A DNA stretch of 64,000 bases from MFD04580-c1 sp963702995 (GCA_963702995.1 OY969783.1:1426001-1490000), one strand, 5' to 3'. Positions 39,396 through 48,138 are shown, numbered from the stretch's first letter. Notes: generated from the letters alone by a model not told the origin. Made by a program: numbers and translations.

Positions 39396-40489
39396 GGATG
39401 GGTGGGGGTTCGGGTGACGGAACGTGGCCCGCTCTCGATCAAGGGCGACAGGGGCGCGCCGGGGACGCTCGTCCGCGGCGATGGAAGGGGTTCGGGGTTC
39501 GTGGGTGAACGCTCGGCGTGCGCCATCTCAAGGAGGTTCGCACGCTATATCGATCGGACGCGGGGCATATTGCGTCGCAGCGGGTTGTTTTGAGCAAAAG
39601 CGGGCTCAATCGCCCCAACCCGCCGGCCCGCGGCCGGGCGCCGCCGCGCCAAGCCTAATGAAGAGGCCGGGACGCTCAGAAATTAGCCGGAGGCATTTCC
39701 GCTTGGGGCCTGACGCTGGATCCGCAAGGGGACGATTCAAGACTTCCCGAATGGGTTGAACTGGCAAACCGCCTGCGCCGGCCGCGATCAGACCATCAAA
39801 CGCCGACGTCAGTCAAGGAGCCGGCCCAGCAATCATCGAAACATTTTCGGGCGGCGATCGGACGGCCTCGTGGTCCGCTTCCATCGAAATCAGGAGGTGC
39901 GCCCGCGAATCAAAGTGCCGCCGGTGCCCTCACCGGCGGTATTGCCGACCGCACAAAAGGCCCGCCGGTGAGGGCACCGGCGGCACGTCGGATGGTATCG
40001 TCCCCGCCCGCAATCTTGCCTGGGAAGGTTCACTACGGCGCCGACCATCGGACGAGATGGAGATCCAACGGCAAGCACATGCCACCTGCAGGAACCGGCA
40101 CATTAGGGAGAGGGTCGAAAGGCCACCCGTGAACTTCCAGCAGGATTCGGCCCGGAGAATCGAATCTCGCCAGACTACCCGGGCCGCTACACAAGGTCGG
40201 CCGGCAAAACAGGCACCGCCACACAGCGAGCCGACCCAGCCGGCGGGAACAGCACAGCAACTATTGGGGTTCTCCTGACCTCGGCCGCAACCCTGCTCCT
40301 CCGGCGAATCGATCTGAGAGCAGCCTGACAGGTGCGATGAGAACCCACCCTCTGTAGAATCAGGAGCATAACCGATGACGCACGACGACGGAAGCGCAGA
40401 AACGTCGGACCTGCAAATAAAAAGCCCCGCTCGGCACTCGATCGCCTTGCGGAAGAGAAACGCCTCGAGAGAGGCCAGAAGGATTCAGG
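39396..40489. other. Gene-poor region of about 1.1 kb
   Basis: Open frames exist on both strands, but none shows recognisable protein similarity. The only clear element is the nested inverted repeat at 39915-39986. The rho promoter should lie near 39400-39600. Confidence 0.5.
39915..39986. repeat. Nested inverted repeat (REP/BIME-like)
   Basis: A perfect 25-bp inverted repeat (39915-39939 with 39962-39986) around a 22-base spacer. Each arm is itself a hairpin: CCGCCGGTG and CACCGGCGG separated by four bases. The whole can fold either as one long stem or as two adjacent hairpins. Confidence 0.85.
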
Positions 40490-40925
40490 ATGGATCTGCT
40501 CCACAAGCTCCAGGAAGACATGAAGGCGGCAATGAAGCAGGGCCAGAAAGATCGGCTCTCGGTCATTCGTATGCTTCTGAGCGACGTCAAGAACATCGAT
40601 TCTCATGCCCAACAAGCCGACCGCCGAGCAGGCGGTCGAATCGTACACGAAAAAGCTTCGCAAAAGCCTGGAAGAGTTTGAGAAGCTGGGCAAAACGGTA
40701 GAGACCGACAAGTTAAAGTTCGAGATCGGCGTCGCTGAAGAGTACCTGCCCAAGAAAGCGTCCGCGGAGCAGACGGAGACGCTGGTCGATGCTTTTCTGG
40801 CCGCGCACGCTTTCACGGAGAAGCAAGTCGGTCAGGCGATGGGGGCTTTCCTGAAGCAGCACGCTGGCACGGTTGATCCATCCCTGGTCAACCCGTTGAT
40901 TCGAAAGAAGCTGGCGGGGAAATAG
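40490..40925 (+). CDS. yqeY: GatB/YqeY domain protein (frameshifted)
   Basis: YqeY proteins share the tail domain of the amidotransferase subunit GatB. The first frame (ATG 40490) gives MDLLHKLQEDMKAAMKQGQK and VIRMLLSDVKNID; the second gives YTKKLRKSLEEFEKLGKTVE, VAEEYLPKK, and VGQAMGAFLKQHAGTVDPSL. Removing one T near 40600 fuses them into 144 residues, the normal length. The exact cellular role of the family is not settled; a tRNA-related function is assumed. The gene lies just upstream of bcp on the same strand. Confidence 0.88.
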
Positions 40926-40978
40926 CCCCGCGCCCATGCGTTGATGATGGAGTTGCACCGCCTTGCAAATGGAAAGAT

Positions 40979-41461
40979 ATGTCAGAATCCTTGCTTCCGG
41001 CAGTGGGCAAGAAAGCTCCGCTGTTCAATCTTCCCTCCAGCGACGGCCGCGTGATCGGCTTGAAATCGTTCGCGGGGGAGAAGGTCGTCGTCCTCTACTT
41101 CTACCCCAAGGCCGATACGCCCGGTTGCACCAAGCAGGCGTGTGGCTTCCGCGACGCCATCGCGGAATTTGATAAGGCGAATGTCGCGGTCCTGGGGATC
41201 AGCCCCGACCCGGAGAAGGCGGTGACGAAGTTCTCAGGGAAGTTCAAGTTGAACTTCCCGCTCCTGGCCGATGCCGATCATGCGGTCGCCGAGTCGTACG
41301 GCGTGTGGCAGGAGAAGAGCATGTACGGCCGCAAATACATGGGTGTCGCCCGCACGACCTTTATCATCGGAAAAGACGGCAAAGTCGCCCACGTCTTCGA
41401 CAAGGTAAAACCAGAGGGCCACGACGCGGCCGTCCTCGAATGGCTGGGGGCGAACGGGTAA
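40979..41461 (+). CDS. bcp: Thiol peroxidase of the Bcp/PrxQ type
   Basis: 160 residues. The peroxidatic Cys50 is in YPKADTPGCTKQACGFRD and Cys55 is the likely resolving partner, the usual five-residue spacing of PrxQ. It reduces hydrogen peroxide and organic peroxides using thioredoxin in the cytoplasm. The C-terminal segment GVARTTFIIGKDGKVAHVFD is characteristic. Full length; 53 bases after yqeY. Confidence 0.96.
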   Translation: MSESLLPAVGKKAPLFNLPSSDGRVIGLKSFAGEKVVVLYFYPKADTPGCTKQACGFRDAIAEFDKANVAVLGISPDPEKAVTKFSGKFKLNFPLLADADHAVAESYGVWQEKSMYGRKYMGVARTTFIIGKDGKVAHVFDKVKPEGHDAAVLEWLGANG

Positions 41462-41795
41462 CAACGGCACCGTCACCACGAGCGTGCCCTCAAAAAAAGC
41501 CGCCGCGCCGATGCAACATCAGGTGAGCGTTCCGGCCCACGCCTAACCAGCCGTGCCACCGAGGCCCCGGGCGCACCCGGTCCCTGGCGCCGGTCCCGGC
41601 ACCCACAAGGGGCAACCCCTACGCCCGATAAACTGAAGCCCCGCCCGCCGACTGGCCGATAACTTGGGCAGTGATCGTCCGGAGGATCGAGTCGCCACGA
41701 CCTGACGCGTGGATCGTCTCCGGACCAATCATTCGCTCCAACTGCGCGGCCGTCACCGACGTTTTCGGCCTTACCTGTAAAGAAAGGATTCTCCC
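41462..41795. other. Intergenic region
   Basis: About 330 bases between bcp and the DUF2934 gene; no coding or RNA element recognised. Confidence 0.4.
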
Positions 41796-42089
41796 ATGGC
41801 CTCCAAGAAGACCCCCTCGAAGATCAGCAAGCCGGCGACTCCCAAGGTGAGCAAGGCCGCCGCCAGCGCCGAAGCCGGCGTCGCCGCCGTCACCACCGTT
41901 CGCAATTCCGCGATCCCCAAGGTGTCGCCCATCGCCGCCGCCGCGGCGGCCGTCGCTCCGGCCGCGTCGCGAAAGCCGATCACCCACGACGTGATCGCCG
42001 TCCGGGCGTACGAACTTAGCCTCTCCGGCTTCGGCGGGTCGCAGGATGATCATTGGTTTCAGGCCGAGCGCGAGCTGCTTGCCGCCTGA
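41796..42089 (+). CDS. DUF2934 domain protein
   Basis: 97 residues. The basic, Ala/Lys/Ser-rich N-terminus (KTPSKISKPATPKVSKAAAS) resembles histone-H1-like tails. The C-terminus VIAVRAYELSLSGFGGSQDD with HWFQAERELLAA is the DUF2934 signature. A good ribosome site (AGAAAGGA) precedes ATG 41796. The basic tail could bind nucleic acid; the family function is unknown. Confidence 0.88.
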   Translation: MASKKTPSKISKPATPKVSKAAASAEAGVAAVTTVRNSAIPKVSPIAAAAAAVAPAASRKPITHDVIAVRAYELSLSGFGGSQDDHWFQAERELLAA

Positions 42090-42237
42090 TGCCGGCCGCG
42101 GGATCGCGGCATTCTCTTCTGGACGATTCATCGGCCGCATCCGCGACGTCCCGGCCGGGGTGCGCGGATGCGGCTTCACGAGCATCCAACCTGTTCAGGC
42201 CGCCGCGTCGCGCCCGGGTGTGGCCTACAATCTCGGT

Positions 42238-42990
42238 ATGGCCGATCCCACCGGGAACCCCACCGACCCCACGCCCGACGATCCCGCCCCGATGCCGAAC
42301 CGCCAGGAGCAGAACGGCGTGTCATCCCCCGGCGGCGATCTGATTTCGCCCCTGTTCCCCCTCCCGAACGTCGTCCTCTTCCCCGGCGCGGTGCTGCCGC
42401 TGCACATCTTCGAAGAACGGTACAAAGCGATGACCCGCGATGCCCTTGCCGGGGATCGCCGAATCGCCATGGCGTTGCTGTGCCCCGGTTGGGAGAAGAC
42501 TTACCACGGGCGGCCGGAGATCGAGCCGGTCGTGTGCGTCGGAACGATTCTTTCGAGCGAACGCCTCCCGGACGGCAACTACAACTTTCTGCTTCAGGGC
42601 ACCTGTCGGGCATCGATCTCGAAGGAGATCGTCGGCGCCCCCTACCGCATTGCGAAGCTGGAGCCCCTCCGCGAACGACCGAGCGTGCCGGAGTTCCTGG
42701 ACGCCCAGCGCGAACGGATGGTGGGCCTCTTCACGGCCGGGCCGCTTTCCCAGACGTCGATGGGGCGACAGTTCGCCAAGCTCGTCGCGGCGTCGCCCAA
42801 GGTCCCGACCGATCGTCTCGCCGATCTGATCGCGTTCAACTTTATTGATAACGCGGCCCTTAAGCAGCACTTACTCGCCGAGCCGGACGTGCATCGGCGT
42901 GTCAGCATCACCCTTGACGCGGTGGAAGCCCTCTGCCCCTGCGTGCCTTCCGCGTCGGTCCGCGCCTATCGTAACCCGAGCACCAATTGA
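42238..42990 (+). CDS. Lon N-terminal (substrate-binding) domain protein
   Basis: 250 residues. After a Pro/Asp-rich N-terminal tail, FPLPNVVLFPGAVLPLHIFE with ERYKAMTRDAL is the start of the Lon-N (PUA-like) domain, followed by a helical bundle (FAKLVAASPKVPTDRLADLI; RVSITLDAVEAL). No AAA+ ATPase or protease domain follows, so this is the stand-alone form. It may act as a substrate adaptor; role not established. Start at ATG 42238; the frame is open further upstream without similarity. Confidence 0.9.
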   Translation: MADPTGNPTDPTPDDPAPMPNRQEQNGVSSPGGDLISPLFPLPNVVLFPGAVLPLHIFEERYKAMTRDALAGDRRIAMALLCPGWEKTYHGRPEIEPVVCVGTILSSERLPDGNYNFLLQGTCRASISKEIVGAPYRIAKLEPLRERPSVPEFLDAQRERMVGLFTAGPLSQTSMGRQFAKLVAASPKVPTDRLADLIAFNFIDNAALKQHLLAEPDVHRRVSITLDAVEALCPCVPSASVRAYRNPSTN

Positions 42991-43306
42991 CGCCGGAGGG
43001 TTACCTTGGAACGAAAGGCGCAGTGGCGTTCGGCGTGACCTGTCGTCGCAAGCTCTGGGGGATCCAGGCACATCGAAATTTCGTGAGAATTCAGGCGGAT
43101 TGACGCCAACGCTTTGCCTTTGCCGTCGAATTGCGGAGAATGCCCCTTCAGGCAGCGAGGCAAGGCCGTGACGGCGGATCGGCACCCCTTCGGCCGCCGC
43201 CCGCCTCTTCCGCCTTTTGCGTGCCGGGCCCGTGGCGATGGCCGGGCCGGCGGTGCGAAACTTCAGAACCGGCGTATTCGACGCTTCGACTTACGGCTAC
43301 AGCGGC
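42991..43306. other. Intergenic region
   Basis: About 315 bases between the Lon-N gene and the gamma-glutamylcyclotransferase-like gene; nothing recognised. Confidence 0.4.
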
Positions 43307-43855
43307 ATGTGGTATTTTGCGTACGGATCGAATCTCAATTCCCGGGCAGTGGTGGAGTGGTGCCGCCACTTCGGGCATCGCCCGCCCGTCCTGAAGCCTG
43401 GAAAGCCGGCCGTCCTCGACAACTATCGCCTCTCCTTCCCGATCTACAGCGAATACTGGGGTGCCGGGATTGGCGACATCGTCTACGACCCCGGCAAGTA
43501 CGTCGCCGGCGCGCTATTTGACCTGAGCGAAGCCGATCTTCAGATCCTCGACCAGAAGGTCGGCCGCAAGCTCGATTCGTCGAATAAAGAGATCGGCACT
43601 TACCGCCGGCACGAGGTCGAGGTGGCGCCCCTGGGCAAGGGGCAGCCGATCAAGGCCATCACCTATCAAGGCGTGAGTGTCGAGCGCTACCACATCCCGC
43701 CGACACAGCACTACATGGACCTGGTGATCCAGGGGGCTTACAGTTACGGCCTGTCGATGATGTGGATTTCCTACCTTCAGAGCTTCAGCACCCAGACCGG
43801 CCGCAAGCCCCGCCCCCCCGCCGCCGGCACCGGCGACGCGGCGCCGCGGCTGTGA
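43307..43855 (+). CDS. Gamma-glutamylcyclotransferase-like protein
   Basis: 182 residues. MWYFAYGSNLNSRAVVEWCR is the classic (F/Y)-A-Y-G-S-N substrate loop of the GGCT/AIG2-like fold, and SFPIYSEYWGAGIGDIVYDP continues it. The catalytic acid is expected in the SEADLQILDQKVG segment. Such enzymes release 5-oxoproline from gamma-glutamyl compounds, though bacterial members are poorly characterised. Start ATG 43307 fits the domain boundary exactly. Confidence 0.85.
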   Translation: MWYFAYGSNLNSRAVVEWCRHFGHRPPVLKPGKPAVLDNYRLSFPIYSEYWGAGIGDIVYDPGKYVAGALFDLSEADLQILDQKVGRKLDSSNKEIGTYRRHEVEVAPLGKGQPIKAITYQGVSVERYHIPPTQHYMDLVIQGAYSYGLSMMWISYLQSFSTQTGRKPRPPAAGTGDAAPRL

Positions 43856-43908
43856 CGCATTACCAACCGTCAGCTTGACACCCTCCCGACGTGCGCTACG
43901 CTACGGAC

Positions 43909-44116
43909 ATGCAGCAGGGACTACTGTCTCGAATCACGATCGAGCCCGGAAAATGCGGCGGAAAGCCATGCGTTCGCGGGGAACGCATTCGTGTCACCTG
44001 ACATCCTCGAGCTCCTCGCCGCGGGGGCGTCGTTCGAGGAAGTTCTCGCTGGCTATACCTTCTTGGAACGGGAAGACATCTTGGCCGCTATGACGACAGC
44101 CGCCGAGACAAATTAA
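43909..44116 (+). CDS. DUF433 (antitoxin-like) protein, frameshifted
   Basis: From ATG 43909 the frame reads MQQGLLSRITIEPGKCGGKP then CVRGERIRVT and stops. In the next frame the family continues as DILELLAAGASFEEVLAGYT with FLEREDILAAM. Removing the T at 43999 restores a 68-residue DUF433 protein. The domain is a small winged-helix-like antitoxin usually paired with a DUF5615 PIN-like toxin. No DUF5615 gene follows here: the next gene on this strand is an aldo/keto reductase. So it is an orphan. Confidence 0.8.
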
Positions 44117-44249
44117 AAGCCGTTGGACTGCCGTACTTGTTCCGTGACGTTAGTTCTTTTCGATCCTTACCGCCCATTGTCCCGGAGCTTCGCCGGAAAC
44201 GCGAAACGGGACGGGTGCGCTTTCTGCCCGCGGTTATGCCCACCCGCGC

Positions 44250-44483
44250 TCACGCGGCCTGCTGCGACAGCGGCTCGATCGCGGTGACGTGTAGGAGCGA
44301 CAGGATCCTGAACTCCGCCGGGATGCCGTCCCCCGCGACGTCCACCCCAGCGAGTAGGCTGGTTCGGGTGAGGCTGGCCATCTCGGGGTGTCGAATCTCG
44401 TACGACTGCCCGCTCGACAGGATGACGCGAACCGGCTGGAACGGGCGCCGCCCAAGCATTTCCCGGAAGATTTGGACCGTCAT
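44250..44483 (-). CDS. Small conserved hypothetical protein
   Basis: 77 residues: MTVQIFREMLGRRPFQPVRV then ILSSGQSYEIRHPEMASLTR. Planctomycete genomes often encode short proteins of this pattern (F-R-P-x-x-x-x-L-x-x-G-x-x-Y-x-I-x-H-P-E). Compact beta-rich fold expected; function unknown. Coding strand opposite the DUF433 gene, convergent with it. Confidence 0.65.
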   Translation of the reverse strand: MTVQIFREMLGRRPFQPVRVILSSGQSYEIRHPEMASLTRTSLLAGVDVAGDGIPAEFRILSLLHVTAIEPLSQQAA

Positions 44484-44521
44484 GCTCGGAATGATACCCG
44501 ACTCGTTCCGGAACGGTCTCT

Positions 44522-44634
44522 ACGAGCCTCGCCCGTGAGGAAGCGGGGCCCGCCGCAGGCGGGCATCAACCGCCCAGGGAACGACACAGCCACCGAGTAC
44601 GGCGACTGCCCGCTTCCTCACGGGCGCGGCTCGT
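44522..44634. repeat. Imperfect long inverted repeat
   Basis: Arms 44522-44547 and 44609-44634 match at 25 of 26 positions (ACGAGCC[T/G]CGCCCGTGAG..., continuing), with a 61-base spacer. It lies upstream of the aldo/keto reductase. Similar GCCCGTGAGGAAGCGGG repeats are common in planctomycete intergenic DNA, as I recall. Confidence 0.75.
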
Positions 44635-44749
44635 TGTGTGTGACGCCACCTTCCAGCTTTCCGCGAAGGGCCGATCAGAGGATCGTCGCTTTCCACGCGG
44701 TCGCGGCCGATCTAAGATATTCGGCCTTGAACCCTCACGGAGCGAAGGA

Positions 44750-45823
44750 ATGGAACGTCGTCATTTCGGGAACACGGGACTTGAAGTTTCGGCCATCAGC
44801 CTTGGATGCTGGATCTTCGGCGTGGATTGGTGGGGGCACTACACGGAAGAGCGCACGTTCCAGCTCTGCGACTTCAGCTACGACAAGGGGATCACCTACT
44901 TCGACAACGGCGACGCCTACGGCAACGGCCGGGCGGAGGAGATGTTCGGCAAGTGGCTCAAGCAGAGCGGCCTGCGGCGCGATCAGGTCGAGATTGGTAG
45001 CAAGTTCGGCTACGACTTCTACAGCGACCCCGGCGAACAGGGGAGCCACCGCGAGCGGAAGCAGGATTTCTCACCCGCCTTCCTGCGGTCGAGCCTGGAA
45101 AAATCGCTCAAGCGCCTCCAGACGGACTACGTTGACCTCTACATGGCCCACAACATCAAGCTGCCGCAGTTCCGCGACGACCTGTGGGCGGAGCTCGACA
45201 AGCTGAAGGACGAAGGGAAGGTCAAGGTCTGGGGCGTCAGCCTCGGCCCGGCGATCGGCTGGCGTGAAGAAGGCATCAAGGCGATGGTCGATCACCATGC
45301 GAAGGCCGTCCAGACCGTCTACAACCTTTTCGAGCAGAACCCCGGCCGCGAATTTTGCGAGACGGCGGTCGCGCACAAGGCCGGCGTCATCGCGCGCGTC
45401 CACGACAACAGCAGCATCCTGAAGGGCAAAGTGCAGCTTGACACCACGATCGGGGAGAACGATCACCGCAAGTTCCGGGACCAGGCGTGGAAGATCTACG
45501 GATTGAAGAAGCTCGAGCTGGTCCGCCACTATGCCAGCGATCACGGCATGAACGTGCATGAGCTGGCCTGCAAGTGGCTCCTCCAGCAGCCGGGGATGAC
45601 GAGCATCACCGGCACCCTTCTGGATGAGAACGAGATCACCGAGGCGTGCGACTCGACCGATCGGCCGAACCTGTCGATGGCCGAGTTGACGCAGCTCTCT
45701 AAAGACTACGCGAACGACTGGGGTTTGGGCGACGAAGCCCACCCTTGCGATCTCAAGAGCAGCACCGACCCGAGCGGCCGCGTCAAGAGCGGGTATGTCC
45801 CGTCGCCCGTCCTGATCGCCTGA
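44750..45823 (+). CDS. Aldo/keto reductase
   Basis: 357 residues, TIM-barrel NAD(P)H-dependent oxidoreductase. RHFGNTGLEVSAISLGCW starts the barrel. The catalytic Asp/Tyr are in GITYFDNGDAYGNGRAEEMF, the Lys in VEIGSKFGYDF, and the fourth tetrad residue in VDLYMAHNIKLPQFRD, where the usual HxxD pattern is H-N-I-K. AGG precedes ATG 44750; the frame is open to 44636 without similarity. Substrate unknown. The last 30 residues (DEAHPCDLKSSTDPSGRVKS) are an extension beyond the barrel. Confidence 0.9.
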   Translation: MERRHFGNTGLEVSAISLGCWIFGVDWWGHYTEERTFQLCDFSYDKGITYFDNGDAYGNGRAEEMFGKWLKQSGLRRDQVEIGSKFGYDFYSDPGEQGSHRERKQDFSPAFLRSSLEKSLKRLQTDYVDLYMAHNIKLPQFRDDLWAELDKLKDEGKVKVWGVSLGPAIGWREEGIKAMVDHHAKAVQTVYNLFEQNPGREFCETAVAHKAGVIARVHDNSSILKGKVQLDTTIGENDHRKFRDQAWKIYGLKKLELVRHYASDHGMNVHELACKWLLQQPGMTSITGTLLDENEITEACDSTDRPNLSMAELTQLSKDYANDWGLGDEAHPCDLKSSTDPSGRVKSGYVPSPVLIA

Positions 45824-45885
45824 GGTGGCCGATGTGGCCCAAGCGAGGACCTTTGGCGAACGCGGCGATTGTCGGGGTCCCGACC

Positions 45886-45949
45886 GGGAAAGCGACTACC
45901 CGGACAAGCGACTACCCGGAAAAGCGACTGCGGGGAAAAGCAACTGGGG
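45886..45949. repeat. Four tandem 16-bp imperfect repeats
   Basis: Units at 45886, 45902, 45918 and 45934, pattern GG(G/A)(A/C)AAGC(G/A)ACTnCnn. They lie in the short gap between the aldo/keto reductase and the LigD-like gene, just before its ribosome binding site. Confidence 0.75.
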
Positions 45950-45957
45950 CAAGGTGG

Positions 45958-46422
45958 ATGCCTCCGCTTCAATACGTCATCCTCTGGCACGATGGCATTC
46001 CGGCCCCCCACTTTGACGTGATGTTCGAGACGTTCCCCGGGTCGGACCTGTCCACGTGGCGCAGCCCGGCTTGGCCAATCGGCGCCCTCACGCCCCTGAC
46101 CCGCTTGAAGGACCATCGCCGGGCCTACCTGAAGTTCGAAGGCCCCCTCACCAATCACCGCGGCCGCGTCCAACAGGTGGCGGCCGGCGCGTGTCGCGTC
46201 GAGGTCGGCGCGGGCTCAATCTGGAGAATCGAGTTCATCACCGGGACGCATCCGGAGCGGCTGACGCTGCAGCAACTTGAAGGCGCTCGTTGGCAGGCCG
46301 CTGCGGCCCCATCAATTGAGGAGACGAAACCCGCCGAAAAGACTTTGGCGGACAACCCGGCGCATAAAAAAGGTGGCGTGGACCTCTCGGATTCCACGCC
46401 ACCCAGGGAAGGAGGATTGTAG
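45958..46422 (+). CDS. LigD 3'-phosphoesterase-like (DNA polymerase ligase N-terminal) domain protein
   Basis: 154 residues from ATG 45958, preceded by AAGGTGG. The core LQYVILWHDGIPAPHFDVMF with WRSPAWPIGALTPLTRLKDH and RAYLKFEGPLTNHRGRVQ follows the pattern of the LigD N-terminal phosphoesterase domain (H-x-D-x-x-x-E ... H-x-x-x-Y-x-x-x-E-G). It is the small stand-alone form seen in planctomycetes. The catalytic His and Asp (HFDVMFE) are present. It might trim 3' ends in DNA repair, but stand-alone members are uncharacterised. The last 15-20 residues are encoded across a hairpin and may not be original. Confidence 0.7.
   Translation: MPPLQYVILWHDGIPAPHFDVMFETFPGSDLSTWRSPAWPIGALTPLTRLKDHRRAYLKFEGPLTNHRGRVQQVAAGACRVEVGAGSIWRIEFITGTHPERLTLQQLEGARWQAAAAPSIEETKPAEKTLADNPAHKKGGVDLSDSTPPREGGL
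46366..46403 (-). terminator. Rho-independent terminator on the minus strand
   Basis: An 11-bp perfect stem (46372-46382 with 46393-46403), read on the minus strand as GGTGGCGTGGA...TCCACGCCACC, followed directly by TTTTTT (46371-46366). It overlaps the 3' end of the plus-strand LigD-like gene, and no minus-strand gene is annotated just upstream. Confidence 0.65.
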
Positions 46423-46594
46423 ACATCAGGAGTACGCCACCGTAGCGGCGCGAGTTCGCGGTGAGAATCGCGAAAAATGAAAAATATCCGCGGGCCTGGA
46501 GAGGGTTCCAGATCGGCAGGCTCGGCAGAAACGATCACGCGAGCCGCCGCCGCGGGTCGAGGTTGAACCCGCCGACTGGGCGGAAAGCGAGCTG

Positions 46595-47434
46595 ATGAAT
46601 CCCCGCTTGACGGCCGTGCAGATGTACACCCTGCGTGACCCGGCGGCCGCTGATTTTGCGCGGACGCTGAGCGACGTCGCCGCGATCGGTTATCGCGCGG
46701 TGGAGCTTGCGGGGTTCCACGGCGTCCCTCCTCACAGGTTGCGCCGATTGCTCGACGACCTGGGCCTCACGGCCATCGCAAGCCACGTTCCGATCGAAGC
46801 GCTTGAAACCGAGCTCGACAAGGTGATCGAGGATCACCTGGCCCTGGGCGTGCGGGCCCTAGTCATGCCGTTCCTCGCCGAGGACCGGCGCGGGAGCGCC
46901 GACACGTGGCTGGCCAACGCGCGTCAGCTCGCGAACCTCGGCCGCACGGTGGCCGCACGCGGCCTTCAGCTCGTCTACCACCATCACGACTTCGAGTTCG
47001 AATCGTACGGCGGGACAAACGGCTTTGAGATCATTCTTCAGAACACCGACCCCGCCCTCGTCAAGCTGGAGTTGGACGTCTACTGGCTGACCTTCGCCGG
47101 CCAAAGCCCCGCCGCGTGGATCGAGCGGCTCGGCACGCGCGTTCAGATCGTCCACCTGAAGGACATGATGCCAGGCCCGCTGCGCCGCTTCGCGCCCGTC
47201 GGAAGCGGCATCATCGACTTCCCGCCAATCCTCGCCGCCATCGCCCGCATTGAGGCGATCGACGGCATTCCGCGGCATGTCGTTGTGGAACAGGACGAAA
47301 CGTACGACACCCCACCCATGGATGCGATTCGACAGAGCTTTTTTAATTTATTGGGCAATTCGATTGCGCTTGATGCGGGTCGCCGCTCTAAAAGCGGTGC
47401 AGACGAGTCATTGCCACAGATGGAAACAAGATGA
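46595..47434 (+). CDS. Sugar phosphate isomerase/epimerase (xylose isomerase-like TIM barrel)
   Basis: 279 residues. It starts LTAVQMYTLRDPAAADFART and includes IGYRAVELAGFHG, LQLVYHHHDFEFES, and the metal-ligand pattern near KLELDVYWLTFAGQ (Asp) and VQIVHLKDMMP (His). The Glu of HVVVEQDETYD completes the site. It would isomerise or epimerise a sugar; substrate unknown. The C-terminal tail SLPQMETR is encoded by a dispersed repeat arm, so the natural stop was probably earlier. Confidence 0.85.
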   Translation: MNPRLTAVQMYTLRDPAAADFARTLSDVAAIGYRAVELAGFHGVPPHRLRRLLDDLGLTAIASHVPIEALETELDKVIEDHLALGVRALVMPFLAEDRRGSADTWLANARQLANLGRTVAARGLQLVYHHHDFEFESYGGTNGFEIILQNTDPALVKLELDVYWLTFAGQSPAAWIERLGTRVQIVHLKDMMPGPLRRFAPVGSGIIDFPPILAAIARIEAIDGIPRHVVVEQDETYDTPPMDAIRQSFFNLLGNSIALDAGRRSKSGADESLPQMETR

Positions 47435-47562
47435 ACACGGATGGGAGAGGCATTTGTAGGATGAAACCGAAAGAGAAAAACGCTTCGGGTGGATCCGGCT
47501 TGCGGCATTCTTCCGCCTTCTCTTTCCCCAATCCGTGTTCATCCTGTTTTCATCTGTGGCAA
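47411..47562. repeat. Inverted pair of a dispersed 32-bp repeat
   Basis: Arms 47411-47442 and 47531-47562 match at 30 of 32 positions as an inverted repeat with an 88-base spacer. The sequence TTGCCACAGATG...GATGAACACGGAT is a repeat found widely in planctomycete and verrucomicrobial genomes, as I recall. It separates two convergent genes. Confidence 0.75.
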
Positions 47563-47615
47563 TAAGTATTTCCTCTAGGGTCGTGTCCGCTATGGCCGCG
47601 CCGGCCATTGCTGGC

Positions 47616-48005
47616 TCACGCCCGGTTGATCAGGAACGTGGCTGAATCGCGGAAGAACTGCCGAAGGGCCGCATCGACGAGCGCGGGAAAAGCGGCTTCA
47701 TCCAGGGCTTGCTCCATCAGCGTGTTCCAGCGGTCCCGGGCGGCCTGATCGATGGTGAAGGGGTGGTGCCGCATGCGCAGGCGGGGGTGGCCCCGCGCGT
47801 CGGAGTAGTGGGTCGGGCCGCCGAAACGCTGGATCAGGAAGCTGCGAAGGCGGCCCTCGGCGGCCGACAGGTCCTCTCCGCTGCTGTGGCGATACATCGG
47901 GCCAAGAATGTCGTCCCGCGGCACGCGCCGATAAAACGCGGCGACAAGGCGGATGAAGCCTTCTTCACCGACGATGGGATAGATCTGGGTATCGAGCAGG
48001 TCCAC
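47616..48005 (-). CDS. Truncated hemoglobin (group II-like)
   Basis: 129 residues from GTG 48005. The 2-on-2 globin core is visible as IYPIVGEEGFIRLVAAFYRR, DDILGPMYR, RLRSFLIQRFGGPTHYSDAR and HPRLRMRHHPFTIDQAARDR, with the proximal His in the RMRHHPF segment and a C-terminal H helix ending in RQFFRDSATFLINRA. It binds heme and probably O2 or NO. The frame extends upstream to 48239 but only low-complexity sequence precedes the globin. No partner gene is evident. Confidence 0.85.
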   Translation of the reverse strand: MDLLDTQIYPIVGEEGFIRLVAAFYRRVPRDDILGPMYRHSSGEDLSAAEGRLRSFLIQRFGGPTHYSDARGHPRLRMRHHPFTIDQAARDRWNTLMEQALDEAAFPALVDAALRQFFRDSATFLINRA

Positions 48006-48138
48006 GCCGCAGAGGGTAGCGCGGTGGCGGGCAACTGTCACGCCCACGGATATTCGCCCACCCCCGCTGGCAAACACAACGGTGCCAGCCACCGTCATGC
48101 GGCGGCGGCTTTTGCCGCGCCGCGAACCCGCGGACCGT

